The notes: a model not told the origin generated them from the sequence alone. A stretch of DNA of 23,040 nt from Betaproteobacteria bacterium (GCA_029863175.1 JAOTVX010000049.1:1-23040), one strand, 5' to 3'. Shown: positions 1-7,599, counted from the first letter of the stretch. Made by a program: numbers and translations.

Positions 1-1
1 C

Positions 2-718
2 ACCTTGTTGCTGGGCGAGATTGGTGACAGGCCGCCGGAGCTGCAGACCCGGTTGCTGCGTGTTCTCTCGGAGGGCAATTTCTACCGCGTCGGCGGCCAC
101 CAGCCGATTAAGGCGAGCGTGCGGGTGATCGCGGCGACCCACCAGGACCTGGATGCGCGCGTAAAGCAGGGTTTGTTCCGCGAGGACCTGTTTCATCGCC
201 TCAACGTCATTCGCCTGCGCTTGCCGGCGCTGCGGGAACGGCGCGAGGACATCGCGCCGCTGGCGCGCCATTTCCTTGCCAAAAGCGCGCGCGATCTGGG
301 CGTAGAGGTGAAGCGCCTTTCCGAGCCGACCGTGAAGCATCTGGCCGCGCAGGACTTTTCGGGCAACGTTCGGCAACTCGAGAATCTCTGCCATTGGCTC
401 ACCGTCATGGCGCCATCGGTCAACATCGAGGTGAAGGACCTGCCCTCCGAGCTGCGGCCCGAAACAGCAGTCGCGGCGGCGCAGGGGTGGGTGGACGTGC
501 TCGAGAAAGAGGTCGAGTTGCGCTTGAGTCGTGGTGAAACTGCAATCATGGAGGAGCTCGCACGTCGCTTCGAGAAGGCCCTCATTGTCAAGGCGCTGGC
601 CCATACCCGCGGCCGCCGGATCGAGGCGTCCCAGCTTCTGGGCGTCGGGCGAAATACTCTTACGCGCAAGGTGCAGGAGCTGGGAATCGAATCCGACAAG
701 AAGTCGGATTCGATTTAA
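2..718 (+). CDS. glnG: Nitrogen regulation response regulator NtrC, 3' part only
   Basis: This is the C-terminal part of a sigma-54 activator that matches NtrC (NR-I) closely; the receiver domain and Walker A lie before the window. Visible are the end of the AAA+ domain (FYRVGG, AATHQDL, REDLFHRLNVIRLRLPALRERREDI), the sensor II region (SGNVRQLENLCHWLTVMAP) and a Fis-type helix-turn-helix at the end (RGRRIEASQLLGVGRNTLTRKVQELGI). In this family NtrC is phosphorylated by NtrB and drives sigma-54 promoters of nitrogen-assimilation genes such as glnA. The reading frame is open from base 2, so the gene enters from the left edge. One oddity is that Walker B, normally LDEIGD, reads LGEIGD: the Asp codon is GGC at positions 14-16. 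A perfect inverted repeat lies at the very end of the gene. NtrC identity is confident; whether it works as an ATPase is doubtful. Confidence 0.93.
   Translation, partial: TLLLGEIGDRPPELQTRLLRVLSEGNFYRVGGHQPIKASVRVIAATHQDLDARVKQGLFREDLFHRLNVIRLRLPALRERREDIAPLARHFLAKSARDLGVEVKRLSEPTVKHLAAQDFSGNVRQLENLCHWLTVMAPSVNIEVKDLPSELRPETAVAAAQGWVDVLEKEVELRLSRGETAIMEELARRFEKALIVKALAHTRGRRIEASQLLGVGRNTLTRKVQELGIESDKKSDSI
685..715. terminator. Perfect 13-bp inverted repeat at the ntrC 3' end
   Basis: The arms AATCGAATCCGAC (685-697) and GTCGGATTCGATT (703-715) are exact reverse complements around the loop AAGAA. The ntrC stop codon follows at once (716-718), so both arms are coding sequence. There is no T-run after the stem (TAACAATTACTT follows), so this is not a textbook intrinsic terminator. 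It may still stop transcription or protect the mRNA end. Confidence 0.6.
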
Positions 719-852
719 CAATTACTTACGACTTGGTGGTCAACGGCGAGAGCAACAAGGATGCGGCGTGGTACTACCCGGACACCAAGCCGGCGGCCGA
801 TAACGTGAAAGGTTATATCGCGTTCTGGAAGGGCGTGAAGGGCGAGCAGTAA
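718..852 (+). pseudogene. C-terminal remnant of a DUF427 family gene
   Basis: Read from 718, this stretch encodes about 44 residues, including YDLVVNGESNKDAAWYYP and then KGYIAFWKGVKGEQ, ending in TAA at 850-852. The WYYP block followed by a GYIAFWKGV block is what I recall as the conserved C-terminal half of small DUF427 proteins, which are normally about 90-130 residues. No start codon or ribosome binding site fits, because the frame runs back into ntrC and its inverted repeat. The N-terminal half is missing, so this is a decayed or deleted gene whose break point sits against the ntrC stop codon. Confidence 0.6.
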
Positions 853-859
853 AGCATCG

Positions 860-1013
860 ACACGAAGGACACAAAGGACACGAAGGAAAGCAAGGACAAG
901 AATTGAACGACCGGAGTCGCCAGGCCGTCGATCACCGGTTATTGATCGGTGAAAGCGGTATGCAGATTTCTTGGGGCCTGCATTCGCAGATTCGTGTTTG
1001 CTTCCTTTGTGTC
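860..1013. repeat. 9-bp tandem repeat with an inverted partner
   Basis: The spacer 853-1021 has no gene. Its left part (860-895) is four 9-bp units: ACACGAAGG, ACACAAAGG, ACACGAAGG and AAAGCAAGG. On the other side, 1003-1013 is the exact reverse complement of 868-878 (GACACAAAGGA), and similarity extends a few bases beyond. The pair therefore forms a long imperfect hairpin between the DUF427 remnant and the 3' end of xth, which converge here. It resembles the 7-bp arrays elsewhere in the window but has a different period. Between the arms, 904-990 shows nothing I recognise. Confidence 0.65.
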
Positions 1014-1021
1014 TCGGCTTC

Positions 1022-1789
1022 CTACAAGTTTAGCTCGGCGATGACGGGTGCGTGATCGGAAGGCCGCTCGGCCGCGCGCGGCTCAACGTCGATGGCGCAG
1101 GACGTGCACTGTTTCGCGAGCGGTTTCGATAACAGGATGTGGTCGATTCGCAGGCCCATCTTGCGGCGGAACGCGTTCATCCGATAATCCCACCAGGTGA
1201 AGGAGCGCTCCGGTTGCTCGAAAAGCCGGAACGAGTCGCTCAGGCCGGCATCCATGAGCCCCCGCAGCGCTGCCCGTTCCGGCTCGCTGAACAGGACCTT
1301 GCCGTCCCAGAGTTGCGGATCGTGAACGTCTCGCGCCTCGGGCGCGACATTGAAATCACCCAGCACGGCAAGGCGGGCATTGCGCGAGATCTCGTCCTTG
1401 AGCCAGTCCTGCGCCGCGGCAAGCCAGCGGAGCTTGTACTGATACTTCTCGGAGCCGACGCTTTCACCGTTCGGGACGTAAAGGCACACGACGCGAACGC
1501 CGCTTATAGTGGCGGCGAGGACGCGTTTCTGCTCGTCGGGAAACGCCGGGATGGCGGTCACGGGATCAGTGCTCGGCTCGCGGGAGAGAATCGCCACCCC
1601 GTTGTAGGTTTTCTGGCCGCTGAACAGCACGCGGTATCCCGCGGCCTCGAGCTGCGTGCCGGGAAAATTGGCGTCCTCGAGCTTTGTTTCCTGCAGGCAG
1701 AGCACATCGGGCCGCTGCTTGCCGGCCCAGTCGAGAACTTGCGGGAGTCGGACTTTAAGAGAGTTGACGTTCCAGGTCGCCAGCTTCAT
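1022..1789 (-). CDS. xthA: Exodeoxyribonuclease III
   Basis: This 255-residue protein belongs to the exonuclease III/AP endonuclease family, which removes 3' blocks and cuts abasic sites in base excision repair. The whole family signature is present: N7 in TWNVNSL, E34 in LQETK, Y104 in YVPNGE, D145 and N147 in GDFNVAP, D216-H217 in LRIDHIL, and the catalytic SDHAP at 244-248. Length and residue spacing are normal. The ATG (1787-1789) overlaps the stop of the gene before it (TGA, 1786-1788) as ATGA, so the two are translated as a coupled pair and xthA has no promoter of its own that I can see. The C-terminus ends 8 bases before the inverted 9-bp repeat region. The assignment is firm. Confidence 0.96.
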   Translation of the reverse strand: MKLATWNVNSLKVRLPQVLDWAGKQRPDVLCLQETKLEDANFPGTQLEAAGYRVLFSGQKTYNGVAILSREPSTDPVTAIPAFPDEQKRVLAATISGVRVVCLYVPNGESVGSEKYQYKLRWLAAAQDWLKDEISRNARLAVLGDFNVAPEARDVHDPQLWDGKVLFSEPERAALRGLMDAGLSDSFRLFEQPERSFTWWDYRMNAFRRKMGLRIDHILLSKPLAKQCTSCAIDVEPRAAERPSDHAPVIAELNL

Positions 1790-2373
1790 TTGCCCGCAGG
1801 TTGTTCCGCGGCCTGCTGACTTCCCCCGACCCCAGGGGCGCCGTTCGCCGGCGCTGCCGCCGGTTTTGCAACGGGCGCGGGCCTCACTGGCGCCTTGAAT
1901 CCCAACGGTGGGGTCCTTGGATATCCCGCGACGTCAAGGGCGGCGTCCCACTCGCTAGCGAGATAGCCCTTGAGCCGATTTGTTCCTACGTAAAGAACGG
2001 GCACCTCGACGCCGCCGGTTAGTTTCTCGAACGCCTCCCGGTCGGCCTGCGGATCCTTTTCCGTGTGCGGCACGCCGCGACGCAACAAATGGGCGCGCGC
2101 GTTGTCGCAGACCGCACCGCAATCGAGTACCCACAGCGTCACCGGGAAGTTCTTGACTGCCTGCTGTACGCTATAGGGAAGCTCGCTGGTCTGGATGGTG
2201 CTGATACCAATATTGCGGCGCTCCACGTTCCTCGCACCGGGCGGCGGGGGCGTATCGCGGTATTCCTTATTGCCTAGCTCGTCTGTCCAAACGTAGACCT
2301 GCTGCGCGGCGGGCGAGACGCCCGAGAACATGCTCAGCGCTAATGCCAGGATCAAGAACCGTCCCATAAGCAA
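1786..2373 (-). CDS. Secreted DUF4124 protein with glutaredoxin-like domain
   Basis: This 195-residue protein starts with a signal peptide (basic start, hydrophobic 6-18, likely cleavage after about A23). A DUF4124 module follows ([22 protein letters not shown], 26-47). Residues about 77-150 look like a glutaredoxin fold: [30 protein letters not shown], then a cis-Pro-like EVPVLYVG at 123-130. The two cysteines are C85 and C89, spaced CxxxC rather than the usual CxxC. The tail from about 160 is Ala/Pro-rich and low in complexity. A thiol role in the periplasm is inferred, not shown. The start at 2373 is preceded by GGGAG at suitable spacing. The gene overlaps xthA by 4 bases, and a promoter and palindromic site lie upstream. 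Confidence 0.8.
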   Translation of the reverse strand: MLMGRFLILALALSMFSGVSPAAQQVYVWTDELGNKEYRDTPPPPGARNVERRNIGISTIQTSELPYSVQQAVKNFPVTLWVLDCGAVCDNARAHLLRRGVPHTEKDPQADREAFEKLTGGVEVPVLYVGTNRLKGYLASEWDAALDVAGYPRTPPLGFKAPVRPAPVAKPAAAPANGAPGVGGSQQAAEQPAGK

Positions 2374-2400
2374 GCTCCCGCAAACACGATTTCCGCATGG

Positions 2401-2429
2401 ACTGTAGCACTTCGACTCTAGGCGCGCAA
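2401..2429 (-). promoter_or_regulatory. Candidate sigma-70 promoter for the DUF4124/Grx-xthA pair
   Basis: On the minus strand, TTGCGC (2429-2424) and TACAGT (2406-2401) are separated by 17 bases. Initiation would fall near 2394, about 20 bases before the ATG at 2373. Both boxes are imperfect, so this rests mainly on spacing and position. Confidence 0.4.
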
Positions 2430-2449
2430 AACGTGATTACTGTCACGTT
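2430..2449. promoter_or_regulatory. Palindromic operator-like site of CRP/FNR format
   Basis: AACGTGA and TCACGTT form perfect 7-bp arms around a 6-bp centre (TTACTG). The inner form CGTGA-N6-TCACG has the geometry of a CRP-family site (TGTGA-N6-TCACA) with one base changed per arm. It directly abuts the candidate -35 box, and its centre is about 45 bases before the predicted start, close to a class II activator position. The rest of the spacer 2450-2542 shows no gene. Confidence 0.45.
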
Positions 2450-2542
2450 GTCACGGCGGCATCCGCCATGCCGCTGCCTCGGCCACTCCATCGCAAAACG
2501 AGCCGTGACGCGTCGGCAGCCAGCGGCTCTCGCGGGTCGCAT

Positions 2543-2564
2543 CCCCGACGTCATGACGTCGGGG
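2543..2564. terminator. Perfect 22-bp palindrome across the prlC stop codon
   Basis: Bases 2543-2564 read identically on both strands (half-site CCCCGACGTCA). The prlC stop codon (2551-2553) lies at the centre, so one half encodes the last residues (APTS) and the other half is untranslated. A G+C-rich hairpin would form in RNA from either strand. No T-run follows on the minus strand, so termination strength is unclear. Confidence 0.55.
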
Positions 2565-4611
2565 CCCCTGCTCCTGCGCTCATGCCGCTATGCCTCAGCA
2601 GCGCATCCATCTTTGGCTCGCGGCCGCGAAAAGCGACGAACGACTCGATGGCGGGGCGGCTCCCTCCGACGCCCAGAATCTCGGTCCAGAACCGGCTGCC
2701 GGTCGCGGGGTTGAGCACCCCGTTTTCCTCGAACAGGCTGTATGCATCCGCGGACAGCACCTCAGCCCACTTGTAACTGTAGTAGCCCGCCGCGTAACCG
2801 CCCGCGAAAATGTGCGAGAAATTGTTGGGAAAGCGGTTATAGGCCGGCGGCACGACCACGGCGACCCGCGCCCGCACCTCATCGAGCAGTTCCAGCACGG
2901 TCTTCGCCCCTTCCGCGTCGTAGTCGTAGTGCAGGTGGAGGTCGAAGAGCGAGAACTCGAGTTGCCGCACCATCTGCATTCCGCTCTGGAAATTCTTGGC
3001 GGCAAGCATCCGGTCGAAAAGCGGACGCGGCAACGGCGCCCCGGTGTCGACATGGCTGGTCATGGGTGCCAGCACGTCCCATTCCCAGCAGAAGTTTTCC
3101 ATGAACTGGGACGGGAGCTCCACGGCGTCCCATTCGACGCCGTTGATTCCCGAGACGCCAAGATAGTCGACATGCGTGAGCAAGTGATGCAGCCCGTGTC
3201 CGAACTCGTGAAAGAGCGTGATGACTTCGTCGTGCGTGAAGAGTGCGGGCTTAACACCCACCGGGGCGGAGAAGTTGCAGTTGAGGTACGCGACCGGTCG
3301 TTGCACGCCCGCTTCCTTGCGCCGGCGCGCGATCGCTTCGTCCATCCATGCACCGCCGCGTTTGGACGGACGCGCATAGAGATCGACGTAGAACTGTCCG
3401 ACCGGGGCGCCTGCGTAGTCGCTGACGTCGTAGAACCGGACAGCGGGATGCCAGACGGGGGCCTGGGCGGGCGCGATCCGCAGGCCGTAAAGGGTTTCGA
3501 TGAGCTTGAACATCCCCGGCAGCACCTTCGTCTCGGGGAAATACTGTTTCACCTCCTGGTCGGAGAAGGAATAACGCTTCAGGCGCAGCTTTTCGGAGGC
3601 GTAGGCAAGATCCCAGGCCTCGAGCCGGTCGAGCCCGAGCTCCTGGCGCGCGAACTCGGCGACTTCACTGAGATCACGCTCCGCATAAGGCCGCGCGCGC
3701 ACCGCAAGCTCGTCCAGAAACTCGCCCACCTGCCGCGGCGATTCCGCCATCTTGGGCTCGAGAGAGTACTCGGCATAACTCGCGAAGCCCAGCAGCTGCG
3801 CCAGTTCGCAGCGTAGCGTGACAATTTCGCGTATCAGCGGTGTGTTGTCCCACTCGGGTTTTCCGAACTCTGAGGCCCGCGTCACATAGGCGCGGTACAT
3901 GAGCTCGCGCAGCCCGCGGTCCTCGGCGTATTGCATGACCGGCAGATACGACGGTGCATGCAATGTGAACTTCCATCCCGGCTTGCCGTCGGCCGTCGCG
4001 GCCTCGGCTGCTGCCGTCAGCACATCTTCCGGAATGCCGGCGGTCCCGGCACGGTCGGTGACGTGATGCGCGAAGGCGTTGGTCGCGTCGAGCAGATTGT
4101 CGGAGAAGCGCGAGCCGAGCTCGGACTGCCGCTCGCGGATGGCCATGAAGCGGGCTTTCTTGCCGGCGGGCAACTCCGCGCCGCCCAGGCGGAAATCACG
4201 CAGTTCGTTTTCCACAATCTTGCGCTGTGCCTGCGACAGATCCGCGAAGCCAGGGCTGCCATGCAGCGCCTTGAATTTGGCAAACAAGCCTTCGTGCTGC
4301 CCCAGCTCGGTGTAGTACTGGGTGACCTTCGGCAAATTGGCGTTATAGACCTCGCGCAGCTCCGGGCAGTTCATGACCGCATTGAGATGACCGACGACGC
4401 CCCACGCGCGGCCGAGACGCTCGTCGCCGTCTTCCATGGGCTCGACGAAATCGTTCCAGGTAGCGGGGACACCGGGTGCGGCAAGGCGCGCAATCAACGC
4501 GCGGTTGTCGTCGAGCAGCTGGTCGATCGCCGGCGCCACTTGGTCCGGCTTGAAATCGGCAAACCGCGGCAGCCCGGAAAAATCGAGCAGTGAGTTTTCA
4601 GTGGTCGGCAT
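2551..4611 (-). CDS. prlC: Oligopeptidase A, M3 family zinc peptidase
   Basis: This 686-residue cytoplasmic metallopeptidase aligns along its whole length with E. coli OpdA/PrlC (about 680 residues), which degrades short peptides, including cleaved signal peptides. The zinc site is HEFGH at 468-472 (H468, E469, H472), with the third ligand in VEWDAVELPSQ (E498). The C-terminal substrate region FAGGYAAGYYSYKWAEVLSADAYSLFEENG is typical of the family. The helical N-terminal part carries no signal peptide. The ATG at 4611 matches the usual N-terminus, although no strong ribosome binding site precedes it. The gene lies 82 bases after pyrC' in the same direction; that spacer contains a direct repeat CCGACGAC (4666 and 4679) and no terminator I can see. 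Identification is firm. Confidence 0.96.
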   Translation of the reverse strand: MPTTENSLLDFSGLPRFADFKPDQVAPAIDQLLDDNRALIARLAAPGVPATWNDFVEPMEDGDERLGRAWGVVGHLNAVMNCPELREVYNANLPKVTQYYTELGQHEGLFAKFKALHGSPGFADLSQAQRKIVENELRDFRLGGAELPAGKKARFMAIRERQSELGSRFSDNLLDATNAFAHHVTDRAGTAGIPEDVLTAAAEAATADGKPGWKFTLHAPSYLPVMQYAEDRGLRELMYRAYVTRASEFGKPEWDNTPLIREIVTLRCELAQLLGFASYAEYSLEPKMAESPRQVGEFLDELAVRARPYAERDLSEVAEFARQELGLDRLEAWDLAYASEKLRLKRYSFSDQEVKQYFPETKVLPGMFKLIETLYGLRIAPAQAPVWHPAVRFYDVSDYAGAPVGQFYVDLYARPSKRGGAWMDEAIARRRKEAGVQRPVAYLNCNFSAPVGVKPALFTHDEVITLFHEFGHGLHHLLTHVDYLGVSGINGVEWDAVELPSQFMENFCWEWDVLAPMTSHVDTGAPLPRPLFDRMLAAKNFQSGMQMVRQLEFSLFDLHLHYDYDAEGAKTVLELLDEVRARVAVVVPPAYNRFPNNFSHIFAGGYAAGYYSYKWAEVLSADAYSLFEENGVLNPATGSRFWTEILGVGGSRPAIESFVAFRGREPKMDALLRHSGMSAGAGAPTS

Positions 4612-4693
4612 TGATCATGGCCCGATCAAGGAACGGCGCATTGTATCGCGGGACAACGGTTGCAGCCGACGACAGGTACCGACGACTGAAAAC

Positions 4694-5971
4694 TTACTTT
4701 GCCTCGTAGACGAGCTGGCCTTCGACCAGGGTATGGCGCACCTTGCCTTTCAGCTCCAAACCGAGGAACGGGCTGTTCGTGCCCTGGCTCTTCAGCGCGC
4801 CGGGCTCGATCTTCCAATACTGTTCGGGGTCGAACAGGCAGACGTCGGCCACATCTTCGGGCGTGAGGTGGCCGGCGGCGATCCCGAGCACCCGTGCTGG
4901 CGCATCGGTGATCTTTGCCAGCGCCGAGAGGAGGGGTGTCTTCGATTCGTCCGCCCATTTGAGCGTGAGCGGAAGCAAGAGCTCCAGCCCGGTCGCGCCG
5001 GTCTCGGCTACCGCAAATGGCAGCTGCTTGGCGTCCTCGTCCACCGGCGTGTGGTCCGAGCAGATCGCGTCGATGGTGCCGTCCGAGAGCCCTGCGCGCA
5101 GCGCGTCGCGGTCGCGCTCGGTCCGCAGCGGAGGCATCACGTGGCAGTTCGGATCGAAATAGGCCACGTCCATTTCGGTGAGATGCGCATGGTGCGCGGC
5201 GATATCGCAGCTCACGGGCAGCCCCTGCGCCTTCGCCTGACGCACCAGTGCTACGCCCTCGGCGCTGGAGAGTCGCGCCAGATGCACGCGCGCGCCGGTT
5301 TCTCTGACAAGGATCAGGATGGTCGAAAGCGCCACGGTTTCCGCGCACACCGGGATGCCAGGCAGGCCGAGACGGGTAGCGACCTGCCCGTCGTGCGCCA
5401 CGCCGTGCCGCGCCAGCGCCGCTTCCTGGGGCCGCAGCCAGACCGGAAAACCAAACGTCGCGGCGTACTGGAGCGCACGCCGCAGCATTTCGTTGTCGTT
5501 AATCGGACAGTCCGCATGCGAGAACGCGACACAGCCGGCGTCCGTGAGCTCGGCCATCTCGGTGAGACGCTCTCCCTGGAGGCCCTGGGTGAGGGCGCCA
5601 ACCGGATAGACGTGGGCCTGATTGAGGTTCTTCGCGCGGAACTTGAGCATCTCCACGAGGCCCGGCTCGTCGAGCGGCGGGTCGGTGTCGGGCGGGCAGG
5701 CGAGGCTCGTTACCCCGCCGGCAATTGCCGCTTTCATCTCCGACTCGAGCGTTGCCATGTACTCGAAGCCCGGCTCGCGAAGCCGTGCTGCCAGGTCCAC
5801 CAACCCCGGGCATACGACGAGATTGGCCGCGTCGATTACTCGGTTCGCAGTGAAGCCACTGGGTGGGTCGCCAATTCCCGCGATCTTGCCGGCAGCGATA
5901 TAGACGTCTTTCTTGGCGTCCACGCCGCTCCGCGGGTCGATCAGACGGCCGCCTTTGATGTGAATCTTCAT
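4694..5971 (-). CDS. pyrC': Dihydroorotase-like PyrC', non-catalytic partner of PyrB
   Basis: This 425-residue protein belongs to the type I dihydroorotase/amidohydrolase family but looks catalytically dead. The family's first metal motif DxHxHxRxP reads DLAARLREP (59-67), so both His are replaced, by A61 and R63. The usual HxED block reads RPQEA. Later conserved parts such as HLARLSS and SDHTPVDEDAKQLPF remain. In Pseudomonas-type class A aspartate transcarbamoylases, an inactive PyrC' encoded just after pyrB is needed to assemble the PyrB6-PyrC'6 dodecamer, and that arrangement is seen here. A separate active dihydroorotase is then expected elsewhere in the genome. The ATG (5969-5971) touches the last unit of a 7-bp repeat array at 5972, leaving a pyrimidine-rich leader with no Shine-Dalgarno sequence. 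Confidence 0.9.
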   Translation of the reverse strand: MKIHIKGGRLIDPRSGVDAKKDVYIAAGKIAGIGDPPSGFTANRVIDAANLVVCPGLVDLAARLREPGFEYMATLESEMKAAIAGGVTSLACPPDTDPPLDEPGLVEMLKFRAKNLNQAHVYPVGALTQGLQGERLTEMAELTDAGCVAFSHADCPINDNEMLRRALQYAATFGFPVWLRPQEAALARHGVAHDGQVATRLGLPGIPVCAETVALSTILILVRETGARVHLARLSSAEGVALVRQAKAQGLPVSCDIAAHHAHLTEMDVAYFDPNCHVMPPLRTERDRDALRAGLSDGTIDAICSDHTPVDEDAKQLPFAVAETGATGLELLLPLTLKWADESKTPLLSALAKITDAPARVLGIAAGHLTPEDVADVCLFDPEQYWKIEPGALKSQGTNSPFLGLELKGKVRHTLVEGQLVYEAK

Positions 5972-6074
5972 GGTGAATAGGGAATAGGGAATGGGGAATG
6001 GGAGATCTTCTCTCGTCGAGCCGGCGGCGGGTTTCCGACCATTTCCTATTTCCTATTTCCCATTACCCGTTACC
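5972..6074. repeat. Heptamer arrays, inverted pair, between pyrB and pyrC'
   Basis: The left arm (5972-6006) reads on the plus strand GGTGAAT, AGGGAAT, AGGGAAT, GGGGAAT, GGGAGAT. The right arm (6039-6074) reads on the minus strand GGTAACG, GGTAATG, GGAAATA, GGAAATA, GGAAATG. The arms are imperfect inverted copies around a 32-base loop. The right arm contains the final codons and stop of pyrB, and the left arm touches the start codon of pyrC'. Because 7 is not a multiple of 3, each arm places stop codons in all frames when read into the spacer. Confidence 0.88.
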
Positions 6075-7025
6075 TTTGGTGCCTGCAAGGATGCTCATCA
6101 CCGCCATCCGGATGGCGATGCCGAAAGTGACTTGCGGCAGGATCACGGACTGTTTGCCGTCGGCGACGCTCGAATCGATCTCCACCCCCCGGTTCATGGG
6201 CCCGGGGTGAAGCACGATCGCGTCCGCCTTGGCGAGCGCGAGCTTGTCCCTGGTGAGGCCGTAGGACTTGTAGAACTCCTGGGCCGAGGGCAGCAGCATG
6301 CCCTGCATGCGCTCGTTCTGTAGCCGCAGCATCATCACGACGTCCGTGTCTTTCAGGCCCTGCCGCATGTCGTGGTAGACGTGCACGCCCAGCTGCTCCA
6401 CGTTCGCGGGCAGCAGCGTCTTGGGCGCGATGACGCGAATCTCGGGACAACCAAGGGTAGTAAGCGCATGGATCTGGGAACGCGCTACCCGGGAATGCAG
6501 GATGTCGCCCACGATCGCCACGCGCAGACTCGAGAAATCTTTCTTGTAGTGGCGTACCGTGTACATGTCGAGCAGGCCTTGGGTCGGGTGCGCATGGCGC
6601 CCGTCCCCTGCGTTGATGACATTAATGTCCGGCGCGACGTGCCGCGCGATGAAATGGGACGCGCCGCTTTCGCCGTGGCGCACGACGAACATGTCCGCGT
6701 GCATCGCCGAGAGGTTGTCGACGGTGTCGAGCAGACTCTCTCCCTTGCTCTGGGACGAGGCGTTGATGTTCAGGTTGATGACGTCGGCCGAGAGGCGCTT
6801 CGCCGCGATCTCGAAGGTCGTGCGAGTGCGCGTGGATGGCTCAAAGAAGAGATTGAAGATCGCCTTGCCGCGCAGCAGCGGCACCTTCTTGACCTTGACC
6901 CCGACGAATGACTTCGCGGTATCCAGTATCTGCCAAAGGAGCTCCGCCGGCAGACCCTCCAGCGTGAGCAGGTGGTGGAGCTGGCCCTTCTTGTTGAGCT
7001 GCGGGTTCGAAGGATTGAGCCACAT
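6063..7025 (-). CDS. pyrB: Aspartate carbamoyltransferase catalytic subunit
   Basis: This 320-residue enzyme joins carbamoyl phosphate to aspartate, the committed step of pyrimidine synthesis. Visible motifs are [11 protein letters not shown] (61-71, carbamoyl phosphate loop), SKGES with K94, HPTQ (146-149) and HPGPMNRG (273-280). The sequence is of the class A type, with an N-terminal extension like that of Pseudomonas PyrB, and pairs with the inactive PyrC' downstream. The ATG overlaps the pyrR stop by one base (TAATG, 7023-7027), indicating coupled translation. The last residues (GNG) and the stop codon are written by units of the heptamer array at 6039-6074, so the array has grown into the gene's end. 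Identification is firm. Confidence 0.96.
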   Translation of the reverse strand: MWLNPSNPQLNKKGQLHHLLTLEGLPAELLWQILDTAKSFVGVKVKKVPLLRGKAIFNLFFEPSTRTRTTFEIAAKRLSADVINLNINASSQSKGESLLDTVDNLSAMHADMFVVRHGESGASHFIARHVAPDINVINAGDGRHAHPTQGLLDMYTVRHYKKDFSSLRVAIVGDILHSRVARSQIHALTTLGCPEIRVIAPKTLLPANVEQLGVHVYHDMRQGLKDTDVVMMLRLQNERMQGMLLPSAQEFYKSYGLTRDKLALAKADAIVLHPGPMNRGVEIDSSVADGKQSVILPQVTFGIAIRMAVMSILAGTKGNG

Positions 7026-7534
7026 TACGGCTTCTCCTCGTGCAGCACCAACTTGAGGCGCCCCTCCGCATCGCGGGTGAGCTCAACGCTCTGGCCTGGC
7101 TGAAGCTGCGCAGTTGCGCCGAGGAAATCGGCCGCGATCGGCAGTTGGCGGCCGCCGCGGTCAATCAGCGCCGCGAGCTGCACGCGACCGGGCCGGCCAT
7201 AGTCGAAGATTTCGTTGAGCGCGGCGCGGATCGTCCGGCCCGTGTAGAGCACGTCGTCGACTAGGACAAGATCGCGCTCCTCGACTTCGAAGGAAATGTC
7301 GGAGCGCTGAACGTCGCGGTGCAGCCCGCGGCTCTGGTAATCGTCGCGGTAGAAGGAGACGTCGAGGGCGGCGAGCGGGACCTTGACACCGAGGGCCTGG
7401 TGCAGCCTCTCGGCCACCCAGACCCCGCCGGTGTGGATGCCTATCAAACCCGTTTCCGGCCCCACTGTGGGCCGCATCTGCTCGATCAGCGCTTGCAGCA
7501 GCTGCTCGGCGTCAGGTAACGGGTTGCCGGGCAT
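7025..7534 (-). CDS. pyrR: PyrR, pyrimidine regulator / uracil phosphoribosyltransferase
   Basis: This 169-residue type I phosphoribosyltransferase has the PRPP loop [13 protein letters not shown] at 89-101 and the PyrR signatures DVSFYRDD (58-65) and [11 protein letters not shown]. In Bacillus PyrR binds pyr mRNA and attenuates transcription. In proteobacteria the protein keeps uracil phosphoribosyltransferase features, and its regulatory role is less settled. It is the first gene of pyrR-pyrB-pyrC' and is linked to pyrB by a 1-base overlap. No clear Shine-Dalgarno precedes the ATG at 7534. The leader contains a 28-bp perfect palindrome that could act in attenuation, but I cannot see an antiterminator or a T-run. 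Confidence 0.93.
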   Translation of the reverse strand: MPGNPLPDAEQLLQALIEQMRPTVGPETGLIGIHTGGVWVAERLHQALGVKVPLAALDVSFYRDDYQSRGLHRDVQRSDISFEVEERDLVLVDDVLYTGRTIRAALNEIFDYGRPGRVQLAALIDRGGRQLPIAADFLGATAQLQPGQSVELTRDAEGRLKLVLHEEKP

Positions 7535-7571
7535 TGTGTTCGAGTTGTGAATGGCGCGCTAGGGTATCACA

Positions 7572-7599
7572 ATTCCCCGCTCCCTAGGGAGCGGGGAAT
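7572..7599. promoter_or_regulatory. 28-bp perfect palindrome in the pyrR leader
   Basis: Bases 7572-7599 equal their own reverse complement (half-site ATTCCCCGCTCCCT). In RNA this folds to a very stable hairpin 38 bases before the pyrR ATG. Minus-strand sequence after it reads TTGTGATACCC, not a T-run. It could be a terminator for ruvX, an attenuator for pyrR, or a protein site. A smaller near-palindrome, GCGCAT-T-ATGCGC, lies at 7646-7658. The spacer 7535-7691 has no gene. Confidence 0.55.

Noticed and set aside
719..803. Frame linking ntrC-region sequence to the spacer (531-803)
   Set aside because: It is out of frame with ntrC and with the DUF427 remnant; composition is that of a shadow frame.
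2590..3816. Long open frame opposite prlC
   Set aside because: It is antisense to a full-length, motif-complete peptidase gene and recalls no family; long antisense frames are common at this G+C content.
4436..5980. 514-residue open frame opposite pyrC' and the prlC start
   Set aside because: It crosses two genes on the other strand, has Arg/Gly-rich composition typical of a shadow frame and no recognisable domain.
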